Assembly (NCBI GenBank): GCA_046329815.1
Contig: JAXLTY010000001.1
Location: 1,798,001-1,862,000, forward strand
Direction of reading: 5' to 3'
Length of the DNA: 64,000 nucleotides
Origin: JADJSS01 sp046329815
GTDB lineage: Bacteria; Bacteroidota; Bacteroidia; Chitinophagales; JADIYW01
Below the pieces are notes generated by a model. The model ran no database searches. It saw nothing but the letters and a program-made list of their open reading frames with translations, and had not been told where the DNA came from. The position numbers and the translations under genes are program-made. Positions within the stretch are counted from its first letter, which is position 1. Each line of letters opens with the position of its first letter. Shown in pieces: positions 52,867-61,112 of this stretch.

Positions 52867-53445
52867 ATGAAAAAACTTTTTATTATCGCACTGAGCGTTG
52901 TAGCATTGGTAAGCTGCAAAGAAGAAAATCCGGTTACGCCTGTTGAGACACCATTATCAGCCGTTATCGATTCTAACATTTTCGCAAACTATACAAACTA
53001 TCAGTATTATAGCTTTGCTACTGGCGACACTGTTCCGTTTGCAGACTCCTTAACAACAAATTGGGACATCGCATTCAAAGGAACTACAGTATTGGTTAAC
53101 AGCGGTACTAGTGGTCCTGGTATTGGTGGTGCAATCATCTTTGATACCTTGTTTTCAGAAGTAACTACAGCGCCAACTACAGGTTATGCGCAAGATGGTG
53201 TAACTAAAGCAATTCCAGCAGGTAGTGGCAATGGCTGGTACAATTACGATGGTGCTACATTCACGATTACACCTTTAGCCGGAAAAGTATTTGTTATTAA
53301 AACAGCTACAGGTAAATATGCAAAATTAGAATTCATCAGCTACTACAAAGACGCACCAGCTTTGCCGGATGGTTTAACGCATATTGCAAGATACTATACG
53401 ATCAGATACATCTATCAGCCGGATGGTTCAACAAAATTGAATTAA
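52867..53445 (+). CDS. HmuY family heme-binding lipoprotein
   Basis: A 192-residue lipoprotein (lipobox LVSC, cysteine 17) with the HmuY core: YQYYSFATGDTVPFADSLTTNWDIAFKG, then GWYNYDGATFTITPLAGKVFVIKTATGKYAKLEF and the final TIRYIYQPDGS. HmuY-like proteins in Bacteroidota take heme from hosts or environment and hand it to the cognate receptor. The binding residues differ between species, so ligand use here is inferred. A terminator follows 26 bases downstream. Confidence 0.9.
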   Translation: MKKLFIIALSVVALVSCKEENPVTPVETPLSAVIDSNIFANYTNYQYYSFATGDTVPFADSLTTNWDIAFKGTTVLVNSGTSGPGIGGAIIFDTLFSEVTTAPTTGYAQDGVTKAIPAGSGNGWYNYDGATFTITPLAGKVFVIKTATGKYAKLEFISYYKDAPALPDGLTHIARYYTIRYIYQPDGSTKLN

Positions 53446-53471
53446 TAGACTTATTTAATTTATGAGCTCGA

Positions 53472-53492
53472 AGACGCATATTTTATGCGTCT
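53472..53492 (+). terminator. Terminator of the HmuY operon
   Basis: AGACGCATA (53472-53480) and TATGCGTCT (53484-53492) form a perfect 9-bp stem, followed by CTTTTTCTTTTTT. Confidence 0.85.
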
Positions 53493-53566
53493 CTTTTTCT
53501 TTTTTATAACATAAAAACAGCACCAAGAATACAAACTGTTTTCACAACGCGCAGCAATGTATGTGT

Positions 53567-53574
53567 TATCTTTG
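53567..53574 (+). promoter_or_regulatory. Promoter -7 box of the alpha/beta hydrolase leader
   Basis: TATCTTTG is a perfect TAnnTTTG, 95 bases before the hydrolase ATG, leaving a leader of about 85-90 bases. Confidence 0.5.
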
Positions 53575-53600
53575 TAATGCACTTAGATAAAGTTCTTATT

Positions 53601-53647
53601 CATTCAGACCTGAATGTAATGTTAATGCTCGATGTTTACACATCGAG
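53601..53647 (+). ncRNA. Structured leader with terminator-like hairpin
   Basis: Hairpin 1 (CATTCA 53601-53606 with TGAATG 53611-53616) is followed by hairpin 2 (CTCGATGT 53628-53635 with ACATCGAG 53640-53647) and ATTTTTTTTG. Hairpin 2 ends 22 bases before the hydrolase ATG. It looks like an attenuator or the terminator of a short RNA of about 70-80 bases started at 53567-53574. Confidence 0.5.
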
Positions 53648-53669
53648 ATTTTTTTTGTATTTTTAATAC

Positions 53670-54593
53670 ATGAAGAAACTAAGTAAAATTGTAGCAATCA
53701 TTATTATTTTATTAGGAATCGGCTTCTTTGCGACTCAGAAAAAATCAATTCCTTTAGATGAGTTGAAAAAGAAATATTGCAATGCTGATTCTAAATTTAT
53801 TGAAATTGATGACCTGAATGTGCATTATAAAATTGAAGGCGAAGGCAAGCCGGTTGTGCTCATTCATGGCACCGGTGCAGCATTGCAAACCTGGGACGGC
53901 TGGACAGATTCTTTGAAAAAATACTATAAAGTCGTTCGTATAGACATGCCAGCGTTTGGTATCACCGGACCACGTAAAGACAATGATTATTCTTCCAAAA
54001 TGTACGTCGATTTTCTGGATAAATTTTTAACCAAAATTGGAATCGATACTTTTGCGCTTGCAGGCAACTCACTTGGCGGCGAGATTGCATGGAAATACAC
54101 ATACACACATCCTGAAAAAGTAAGTAAGTTAATTTTATTAGATCCGGCAGGATTTTATACCAAAGAAAAAGGCAATGGTGCCATCATTTTTAAATTGGCA
54201 AAAATAAAATGGCTGGCTGCGCTGATGAGTAAAATGGATACTAAAATTATTGTCAATCAAACACTAAAAGATGTTTATTTTGATGATACGAAAATAACAG
54301 CAGCAAAAAAACAATTGTATTACGATATGTCACTGCGCGAAGGCAACCGCGAAAGTTTTTCGGCTCGCGTACAGCAAATAGGCAAAGAGCTGATATTGGA
54401 TATTTCTAAAATTAAAACACCAACATTGACAATTTGGGGCAAACAAGACGAATTATTAGATATTTCATTGATCGAAAACTTCAAAAAAATAGCAAATAAC
54501 AAAATTATTGAATATGATAATTGCGGTCATTCACCGCAGGAAGAAATTCCGGCAATATCTTCTAACGATGCGATTTCCTTCTTAAATCAGTAA
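53670..54593 (+). CDS. Alpha/beta hydrolase, membrane-anchored
   Basis: A 307-residue hydrolase with an N-terminal membrane anchor (IVAIIIILLGIGFFA). Catalytic parts are visible: oxyanion segment VVLIHGTGAALQTWDGW, nucleophile serine in LAGNSLGGEIAWK (about residue 133), the aspartate near KQDELLDIS, and histidine in YDNCGHSPQEE (about 290). It may act on esters or lipids; the substrate is unknown. It lies behind a structured leader. Confidence 0.9.
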   Translation: MKKLSKIVAIIIILLGIGFFATQKKSIPLDELKKKYCNADSKFIEIDDLNVHYKIEGEGKPVVLIHGTGAALQTWDGWTDSLKKYYKVVRIDMPAFGITGPRKDNDYSSKMYVDFLDKFLTKIGIDTFALAGNSLGGEIAWKYTYTHPEKVSKLILLDPAGFYTKEKGNGAIIFKLAKIKWLAALMSKMDTKIIVNQTLKDVYFDDTKITAAKKQLYYDMSLREGNRESFSARVQQIGKELILDISKIKTPTLTIWGKQDELLDISLIENFKKIANNKIIEYDNCGHSPQEEIPAISSNDAISFLNQ

Positions 54594-54660
54594 AATAAAA
54601 AAGCTGATTTTGTGTTTTTTGGTATGGTTATTGAATATCTTTGTCTAAATTATTTTTTTT

Positions 54661-55674
54661 ATGAAAAAACTTCTTTCTTCTTTTTTAGCAGTCATTTTAG
54701 TTGCTTCTGTTGCACTTGCACAAACATCAAAGATAACAGTTGCCAATCTTACACCTGAATACAAAACAATTATTGACAACGTAAAAAAAGAGTGTAATTT
54801 AAATGCAGATCAGACTAAAAAATTTACTGCAGACTATGTTGACTTCATCAATAAAGCAAAAGAAAATGATGCAACTTATGCGAAGAATGAACAAAAACGC
54901 AATGACGAAAACTTACGCTTATTATATGGTGTAAGTTTGAAATTAAAAACATATTTAAGCACAGACCAGCAAGCTAAACTGGTTAAAATGATACAAGCTG
55001 GTAAATTAACGCCAAAAGCTGATGCAACGAACAGTACATCTAAAGTGGAACAAACACCTGCAAATGCAAACGGCATACCAACGCCATACACACCTGATTA
55101 TGTAACAAATGCAAATGTAATTGCACCGCAATCTAATGTTACAGACTTGTTTACTCAGTTAAAAGATTATTTGAAAATTACACCTGAACAATATAAAAAT
55201 GCATTGCCGGTTTTGAAAGATTACGACAAAAAAGTGATTGATATTAAAACACAAAATGCTAATAATGCTGATAAAATAAAACAAGAAACAGACAAAGTAA
55301 ATACAGTCGCGGCTAAGAAATTAAAAGAAATTATTTCGCAGGAACAATTGAATGGCTTGGTGATTGCGATGAACATGCAGGAAAATATTTTGAATGGAAA
55401 AAATATCACACCGCAGCAAAAGTTGTTGATTGAAAAAGTGCGTAAAAACTATAAACTGAATGATGGACAAACAATGGTTGTAATCATCGTGATGGTGCAG
55501 GCAAAATTAAGAGGCGATGTGATCAATGCTACTACTAAAGACAATCCGGCTGAAGCAAAAGCGCAAACAATGCAACTGATGAAAGATTTGGATTCGCAGT
55601 TGGCAGCCGTTTTAGATACTGAACAATACGATAAACTGAAAACAGATATTGAAAAATTGGTAGAGAAAAAATAA
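54661..55674 (+). CDS. Secreted helical repeat protein (LTXXQ/CpxP-like)
   Basis: A 337-residue protein with a signal peptide (VALAQ). It has three similar helical segments in which a helix pair of the type CNLNADQTKKFTADY, LKITPEQYKNALPVLKDYDKK and KNYKLNDGQTMVVIIVMVQAK recurs, each followed by a sensor-like segment such as LSTDQQAKLVKMI. The pattern resembles CpxP/Spy LTXXQ periplasmic proteins. Function is inferred only. It is followed by a bidirectional terminator. Confidence 0.7.
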   Translation: MKKLLSSFLAVILVASVALAQTSKITVANLTPEYKTIIDNVKKECNLNADQTKKFTADYVDFINKAKENDATYAKNEQKRNDENLRLLYGVSLKLKTYLSTDQQAKLVKMIQAGKLTPKADATNSTSKVEQTPANANGIPTPYTPDYVTNANVIAPQSNVTDLFTQLKDYLKITPEQYKNALPVLKDYDKKVIDIKTQNANNADKIKQETDKVNTVAAKKLKEIISQEQLNGLVIAMNMQENILNGKNITPQQKLLIEKVRKNYKLNDGQTMVVIIVMVQAKLRGDVINATTKDNPAEAKAQTMQLMKDLDSQLAAVLDTEQYDKLKTDIEKLVEKK

Positions 55675-55695
55675 AATTTTATTGATTTAAAAAAT

Positions 55696-55722
55696 AAAAG
55701 CGTGCATTTTTTGTACGCTTTT
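55696..55722. terminator. Bidirectional terminator between convergent genes
   Basis: AAAAGCGTGCA (55696-55706) and TGTACGCTTTT (55712-55722, one G-T pair) with a TTTTT loop; T-rich on both strands. It serves the 54661 gene and the glycosyltransferase gene. Confidence 0.8.
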
Positions 55723-55732
55723 TTTATGATAC

Positions 55733-56857
55733 TTACTGAAATTCTTTTATGATTTTAGTAACTCTTTCTGCAGATTGCTGCCATGAAAAACGCGTTGCAT
55801 TTGCTTTTCCTTTTTCAACTAAATCGAATCTTAATTTTTCGTTTTTTGTTAATTCAAGCATCGCGTCTGCTATTGCATCGATATTGGTTGGTTGTACCAA
55901 AAGTGCCGCATTTCCTGCTATTTCAGGCAATGCAGAAGTATTAGAAGTAATGACAGGAACACCTAAACTCATCGCTTCTATAATAGGAATTCCGAAACCT
56001 TCAAACAAACTCGGATATACTAATGCAAATGTGTTTTTCAGAATTTCCAGCAATTCATTTCGTTTGCAATTTTCCAGCCAGATCACATCGTTTTTAAACT
56101 GCATTTTTTGATAGTATTTTTCCAGTTCATCATTCATCCATGCTTTTCTGCCGATAATAACTAATGGATATGGTTGCTCGTTTTTTGTTTTAAAAACTTC
56201 AAATGCTTTTAATAAATTCAAGACATTTTTTCGCGGATGCACTGCGCCGATGAATAGAAAGTATTTAGTATTTAGTAAACAGTAGGCCGTAAGTGTTTCT
56301 GTTTGCGTACTGCTTACTATTGACTGCTTACTACTATCAAATCCATTATACACTACATCAATTTTGCTTTTATCAATTCCATATTTCGCAACAATATCGT
56401 TTTTAGTAAACTCAGAAACTGCTAAAATTTTGCTTGCTTTCGCACAAAATTTTGGCGTAAAATAGCGATAATAATTGCGCACTAAGAATGGCGTGTGTTC
56501 CGGAAAATGCTCAAAACCTAAATCATGGATCGTCAGAATTTGTGGAATATCTGTACTTAAAGAGCAATAACCATCCGGCGAAATAAACAGATCAATTTGA
56601 TGCTTTTTTAGAATTTTCGGAATTGATTTTTCAAACCACCAATACCACAAAAACGGATGTCGCGCAGGTGGCGAAACAACAATTGGCGTTACATTTTTTG
56701 CAAAAATAAATTCGTCTGAAAATGGTCTGTCAAACAAAAAATAAAAATCATGTTCCGGCATTTGTTTTACCACACGTTTAAAGATTTCCTGTGTATAAAT
56801 ACCAATACCTTCGAGTTGGTAAGGCAACAAAAACCGTGTATTGACCGCAATTCTCAT
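55733..56857 (-). CDS. Glycosyltransferase, GT4/GT1 type
   Basis: A 374-residue GT-B enzyme: N-terminal half with YQLEGIGIYTQEIFKRV, central linker, and donor-binding half with FLFIGAVHPRKNVLNLLKAF, then LVYPSLFEGFGIPIIEAMSLGVPVITSNTSALPEIAGNAALLVQP (E-x7-E motif). It transfers a sugar to an acceptor in polysaccharide or glycolipid synthesis. Residues about 174-197 form an extra segment (QSIVSSTQTETLTAYCLLNT) coded by period-7 repeats and inserted in the linker before YFLF. The frame stays open across it. Confidence 0.9.
   Translation of the reverse strand: MRIAVNTRFLLPYQLEGIGIYTQEIFKRVVKQMPEHDFYFLFDRPFSDEFIFAKNVTPIVVSPPARHPFLWYWWFEKSIPKILKKHQIDLFISPDGYCSLSTDIPQILTIHDLGFEHFPEHTPFLVRNYYRYFTPKFCAKASKILAVSEFTKNDIVAKYGIDKSKIDVVYNGFDSSKQSIVSSTQTETLTAYCLLNTKYFLFIGAVHPRKNVLNLLKAFEVFKTKNEQPYPLVIIGRKAWMNDELEKYYQKMQFKNDVIWLENCKRNELLEILKNTFALVYPSLFEGFGIPIIEAMSLGVPVITSNTSALPEIAGNAALLVQPTNIDAIADAMLELTKNEKLRFDLVEKGKANATRFSWQQSAERVTKIIKEFQ
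56260..56339. repeat. Paired heptamer arrays inside the glycosyltransferase gene
   Basis: Five left units (AGTATTT, AGTATTT, AGTAAAC, AGTAGGC, CGTAAGT; 56260-56294), a 10-base centre, and five right units (GCGTACT, GCTTACT, ATTGACT, GCTTACT, ACTATCA; 56305-56339). The arms are inverted relative to each other, as in the 19466 element. Confidence 0.85.
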
Positions 56858-56945
56858 GTTTTACGCATTATGCACTTATAAACACTTATGCACAAGGTGT
56901 CGAAAGATAAGATTTTCAACGCATTTTATATTAATTTGAATTGTT

Positions 56946-56953
56946 TAACTTTG
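56946..56953 (+). promoter_or_regulatory. Promoter -7 box of dnaN
   Basis: TAACTTTG is a perfect TAnnTTTG, 16 bases before the dnaN ATG. Confidence 0.55.
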
Positions 56954-56969
56954 GGCAAAATTACACAGT

Positions 56970-58085
56970 ATGAGGTTTGTTGTATCATCAGCACAATTAT
57001 TAAAAAACTTGCAAAAAATCAGTGGCGTTATCAGTACGAATACTGTTTTGCCAATTTTAGAAGACTTTTTATTTGATATTGAGAAAAATAAATTATCGAT
57101 CACCGCTACCGATTTAGATACAACTATGTCAGTTGATATGGATGTTGAATCGAAAGAAGATTTTAAAGTAGCGATTCCTGCAAGAATTTTGTTGGATAGT
57201 TTAAAAGCATTGCCGGAACAGCCAATCACCATTTCAGTAGATGAAACTACGAACGGAATTGAGATCACTACAGATAATGGTAAATATAAATTAAGCGGTG
57301 AAAACAGCGCAGATTTTCCGAAAGAACCGGTTGCTGAAGGCGTTGATGAAGTGTTGATTCCATCTTATGTATTGAACAAAGGTATAGTGAAAACTTTGTT
57401 TGCAGTAAGTAATGATGAATTGCGTCCGGCAATGACAGGCGTTTTGTTTCAGTTAGATGACAAAGGAATTACGTTTGTTGCAACTGATGCGCACAAATTA
57501 GTGAAGTATAATAAGAATGATATTTCCGGTGGAAATGCCTCATTCATTGTACCGAAAAAAGCATTGAATTTATTGAAGGCAGTGGTTCCGAATAATGAAA
57601 CAGAAGTAGCTGTTCAATTCAATAAATCAAATGCATTTTTCAGCTTTGACAATATTAAATTAATCTGTCGTTTGATCGATGCGAAATATCCTGATTATAA
57701 CGCGGTTATTCCAAAAGAAAATCCAAATTTATTGACTGTTTTAAAAGATGATTTACATGCATCTTTGCGCAGAACATCTATATTCTCTAATAAAACTACA
57801 CATCAGGTAGTGTTAAAAATGGGTGGTTCTGAGTTGGCGGTTTCTGCACAGGATTTAGATTTCTCTAATGAAGCAGCAGAAAAAATAAACTGCGATTATA
57901 AAGGCAATGCAATGGAAATTGGCTTCAATGCAAAATTCTTATTAGAAATGTTATCAGCAATGGATAGCAATGAAATCAATATAGAATTATCAACGCCAAA
58001 TCGTGCAGGAATTATTCGTCCGACAGAAAAAGATGAAACTGAAGATCTACTGATGTTGGTGATGCCTGTGATGTTGAATAACTAA
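56970..58085 (+). CDS. dnaN: DNA polymerase III subunit beta (sliding clamp)
   Basis: A 371-residue beta clamp with three similar domains (about 1-120, 125-245, 250-371). The start MRFVVSSAQLLKNLQKISGVIS, the central LRPAMTGVLFQLDDKGITFVATDAHKL, and the C-terminal domain are typical; the usual MPMRL end reads MPVML-like here (VMPVMLNN). It tethers polymerase to DNA. dnaA is not adjacent. A strong terminator follows. Confidence 0.97.
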   Translation: MRFVVSSAQLLKNLQKISGVISTNTVLPILEDFLFDIEKNKLSITATDLDTTMSVDMDVESKEDFKVAIPARILLDSLKALPEQPITISVDETTNGIEITTDNGKYKLSGENSADFPKEPVAEGVDEVLIPSYVLNKGIVKTLFAVSNDELRPAMTGVLFQLDDKGITFVATDAHKLVKYNKNDISGGNASFIVPKKALNLLKAVVPNNETEVAVQFNKSNAFFSFDNIKLICRLIDAKYPDYNAVIPKENPNLLTVLKDDLHASLRRTSIFSNKTTHQVVLKMGGSELAVSAQDLDFSNEAAEKINCDYKGNAMEIGFNAKFLLEMLSAMDSNEINIELSTPNRAGIIRPTEKDETEDLLMLVMPVMLNN

Positions 58086-58132
58086 AACAAATTTGTTTAG
58101 ATATAATAACCAACCAAATCGAAAACAATTGG

Positions 58133-58155
58133 AACCATTAGCTTTGCTGATGGTT
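58133..58155 (+). terminator. Terminator after dnaN
   Basis: A 10-bp stem with one G-T pair (58133-58142 with 58146-58155), TTT loop, then TTTTTTATT. It reaches almost to the end of the convergent DUF1287 gene at 58159. Confidence 0.85.
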
Positions 58156-58158
58156 TTT

Positions 58159-58797
58159 TTATTCAAACCATCTGTAATGGCCAATGATTTGCCAGCTAAA
58201 AAGCACATTCGCTTTCTTTGTTCCGCTACCAATATTATGAATTACAACAGGAATATTTTCTTCATTTTTTTCATCGCAGATCATGCCAATGTGCAGCAAA
58301 CCATTATCTAATTTCCAGGCAACTATATCGCCAACGTTGTAATCATCCGGATAATTGGTAATCGTCTTTGCTTTTCCTTTTCGCTCAAAAAATGTCATTA
58401 GATTCGGCACGCGCCTGTGATCTATATTTTTATCAGGCGCAGTTAAATTCCATTTGTTCGGATACGCAGAAAAAGATTTTTTCATGTCTTCATGAATTTC
58501 TTTTTGCAAATCAATTCCTGCATTTCTGAATGCACGCACAATTACATCGGCGCAAACACCGGTTGAAATATCGACATCGCCATTTGGATAATCTAATGTA
58601 ACATAAGCCGGATTGTATGATTTCGTTTGTTTCGTCTGTGCTTCCAAACTTGCAACTAGTTTTTGGTTATTTGGTGAAATCGGTTCATCATTTTTTACAG
58701 TATTATTTTCAACAGTTATAAATCTGTTGTTGCTTTTACATGCAATAAAAGAAACTAAGATCAGCATAGAAAAGTAAAATTTTCGCACTATTGTCAT
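58159..58797 (-). CDS. DUF1287 family lipoprotein
   Basis: A 212-residue protein with a lipoprotein signal (FIAC, cysteine 20) and a DUF1287 domain. The domain shows TGVCADVIVRAFRNAGIDLQ, with a likely catalytic cysteine as in NlpC/P60-like folds, LLHIGMICDE (histidine) and VIHNIGSGTKKANVLFSWQIIGHYRW. Members may cut cell-wall peptides, but activity is unproved. It is convergent with dnaN. Confidence 0.88.
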   Translation of the reverse strand: MTIVRKFYFSMLILVSFIACKSNNRFITVENNTVKNDEPISPNNQKLVASLEAQTKQTKSYNPAYVTLDYPNGDVDISTGVCADVIVRAFRNAGIDLQKEIHEDMKKSFSAYPNKWNLTAPDKNIDHRRVPNLMTFFERKGKAKTITNYPDDYNVGDIVAWKLDNGLLHIGMICDEKNEENIPVVIHNIGSGTKKANVLFSWQIIGHYRWFE

Positions 58798-58851
58798 TTT
58801 GACATGATAACGTATTTGCGAATAAAATAGTATGTTAAGAATCGCTAAGAA

Positions 58852-59958
58852 TTATTTCAGCAAAATTGTTTTCGTGCTTTTTGCAGTATTATCTAAAGCA
58901 GATTTATTTTTACCGATCCAGAATTGTGAGCCGTTTCGTGAATGATAAGTAACAACACCATTGTTAAACTGAATAAAATATAAATGGCCACTCAAGATGC
59001 ACCAGCCACTTTTCTTATTGGAAAAGAGTGCTTGTCCACCGGAAGCAACACTGTGTTTCATCGCAGAAGACCAATTGCTGAAAAATAAATACATGGAAAG
59101 ATTTACTTGATTATTTTTTATGGTTGTGCTTTGAATAGAATTTTCATAAGCTAAATAATGATGTTCCTGATCTAATGCAATCGATATACTTTTATACGCT
59201 AAAAAACCGTTTTTAAAATCAGAATTAATTGGAATTGATTTATTGTAAAGTATGGGTTTGATTTCCGCTTTTGTATTCCATTTTAATTTATTTTCATAAG
59301 AAATGGTTTGTGTATCCAATTCATTCTTATTACCGCCGAGAATCAGATAGTGTACATCAAGCTGGTAATTAAATGTGTTGTTAAAAAACGGACATTCCAA
59401 TGATTTGCAATCAACATTCAAAGCAGCAGTGATGGTAAAATGAATCTTATTCGCATGCGTGTCGTAAATGGGTTCGCTAATATCAATTTGCAACGATTGT
59501 GGTTTGTCTGCATCATCAACAGATACAATATCAAAACCATTTAAGATGCTTGTGTAAATATCTTTTTGCTGCAGATTTTTATTTGGTGTAAATAAAATAT
59601 TCTTTTTTAGTTCAATTTTTTGACCTTCATTTCCTTTTAATTCAAACGTTTCTTTTCCGGCAAAAAATGAAATAGCATTTGATTCTACAATAGCATAACG
59701 CGAAGTAAAATAAGCAGAATCTTTTCCTAAACCGGTTGCGCTTGCGTGTGTAATTTCAGCATTTGTATTTGTTGAATCAGAAGATTGAGAGACGTAATCG
59801 CCTAAGCGATTTAAACGATGATTGTAAGTCCAGCGATGCTCGAAACCTTGCCAGACGACAAATGTTGTTTGAGAAAAACTACTTAAACAAAAAAGCAGGA
59901 ACAATATAGAAAGTGAATACTTCAAGGTAATCACTTTAGGTTCATTTTTATTTTCCAT
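58852..59958 (-). CDS. Secreted hypothetical protein
   Basis: A 368-residue protein with a signal peptide after a short charged start (LFLLFCLSSFSQ). It is beta-rich with motifs such as FVVWQGFEHRWTYNHRLNRLGDYVSQ and a C-terminal LFSNKKSGWCILSGHLYFIQFNNGVVTYHSRNGSQFWIG. I do not recognise the family. Its ATG at 59958 overlaps the alkyltransferase-like gene by 28 bases; a shorter start may be used. Confidence 0.6.
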   Translation of the reverse strand: MENKNEPKVITLKYSLSILFLLFCLSSFSQTTFVVWQGFEHRWTYNHRLNRLGDYVSQSSDSTNTNAEITHASATGLGKDSAYFTSRYAIVESNAISFFAGKETFELKGNEGQKIELKKNILFTPNKNLQQKDIYTSILNGFDIVSVDDADKPQSLQIDISEPIYDTHANKIHFTITAALNVDCKSLECPFFNNTFNYQLDVHYLILGGNKNELDTQTISYENKLKWNTKAEIKPILYNKSIPINSDFKNGFLAYKSISIALDQEHHYLAYENSIQSTTIKNNQVNLSMYLFFSNWSSAMKHSVASGGQALFSNKKSGWCILSGHLYFIQFNNGVVTYHSRNGSQFWIGKNKSALDNTAKSTKTILLK

Positions 59959-60257
59959 CGCACTTGTTCAAAATGCTGAATTTGATCGTCAATGACTTCA
60001 ATGCCTTCGCTTTCCAGTAATTCCTGCATCAAAGTCGGAAATTCAAAATGGTGCTTTCCGGTAAGCAAACCATTTCTGTTTACTACACGATGTGCCGGAA
60101 CGCGCGGCGAAACATTGTGCGCATTATTCATAGCATAACCAACAGTTCGTGCCGATGCACGTGTACCGATAAATTCAGCGATATCGCCGTAGCTAACTAC
60201 TTTTCCTTTTGGAATTTTGCGCACCACAGCATACACTTTTTCATAAAAATCATTCAT
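59931..60257 (-). CDS. Alkyltransferase-like DNA-binding protein (ATL/YbaZ type)
   Basis: A 108-residue MGMT-fold protein. It has VVSYGDIAEFIG, the arginine finger in RASARTVGYAMNN (R37), and PAHRVVNRNG where the usual PCHR active-site cysteine is alanine (A55). Without the cysteine it cannot remove alkyl groups. ATL proteins instead bind O6-alkylguanine and flag it for nucleotide excision repair. The frame stays open to 59931 and overlaps the next gene. Confidence 0.9.
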   Translation of the reverse strand: MNDFYEKVYAVVRKIPKGKVVSYGDIAEFIGTRASARTVGYAMNNAHNVSPRVPAHRVVNRNGLLTGKHHFEFPTLMQELLESEGIEVIDDQIQHFEQVRWKIKMNLK

Positions 60258-60375
60258 AAAATGAATTTAGTGAAATATTTTTTTCAATGAAAATTAAATT
60301 TTCTATTGACATTTATCAAAAGTTGGATTAATTTTAAAACCTAAACCCATTTCAAAAAACCCTAAAATTCTTATC

Positions 60376-61104
60376 ATGTTGTCTATTAAAAAAGTAGTGC
60401 TACAGGCGCTTGTGCTGTTTTCTGTAATGAGTTATGGTCAAAGCATTAAAAGTGGTTACCAGACTCAGACTTTTCCAGGAATTAATTATAAACCACAGAA
60501 TATCAATTATCAATTAAGTAAGCAAAAACCATTTTTGATTACAATTGAACAACACCAAACTTCGATTCCAAAGTATTTTCAGTTCACTTGTGATGGCAAC
60601 GCGGCAACTTTGACGGTACAAATAAATATCACGGATGGTGTAAATATTCAGACAATAACAAGAGAAGCGAAGATTGATACCAGCAACCATTTTTACGAAG
60701 TGTTGATCTTGCCACGCAATCGTAATGATATTACGTTAAATACCAGTTCTTATATTAAATCGGTGCTGATTGTAAACGATATTGATGAAGCTGTAAATTT
60801 GGAAACCTGTAATTTTTCGAATGTTTCTATCAGGAATGAAGTGAATATAAACCAGATATTTATGGTTGATTTAGATGCAGAAACGCCCAAAAGATATGTC
60901 GTATTTTGTAAAGAAAGCAAAACAATCAGTATGAATGTGTATAAAGCAAACGGCGATTTGGAAGAACGCTTGATGTACACTTTAAACACCGGTGAAAACT
61001 ACCTTGATTTTTCATTGATGAAAAAAAACTTTGGTAAAAAAGTGATTCAATTAAGCGATGATTTGCTTAAAAAACCAACGAATAAGATTTCAGTGATGTT
61101 CTAA
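60376..61104 (+). CDS. Secreted hypothetical protein
   Basis: A 242-residue protein with a signal peptide (VMSYGQ). It is beta-rich (YFQFTCDGNAATLTVQINI, HFYEVLILPRNRNDIT, KRYVVFCKESKTISMNVYKANGD) without a named domain. It is convergent with lspA and ends eight bases before it. Function unknown. Confidence 0.6.
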   Translation: MLSIKKVVLQALVLFSVMSYGQSIKSGYQTQTFPGINYKPQNINYQLSKQKPFLITIEQHQTSIPKYFQFTCDGNAATLTVQINITDGVNIQTITREAKIDTSNHFYEVLILPRNRNDITLNTSSYIKSVLIVNDIDEAVNLETCNFSNVSIRNEVNINQIFMVDLDAETPKRYVVFCKESKTISMNVYKANGDLEERLMYTLNTGENYLDFSLMKKNFGKKVIQLSDDLLKKPTNKISVMF

Positions 61105-61112
61105 AATTAAAA

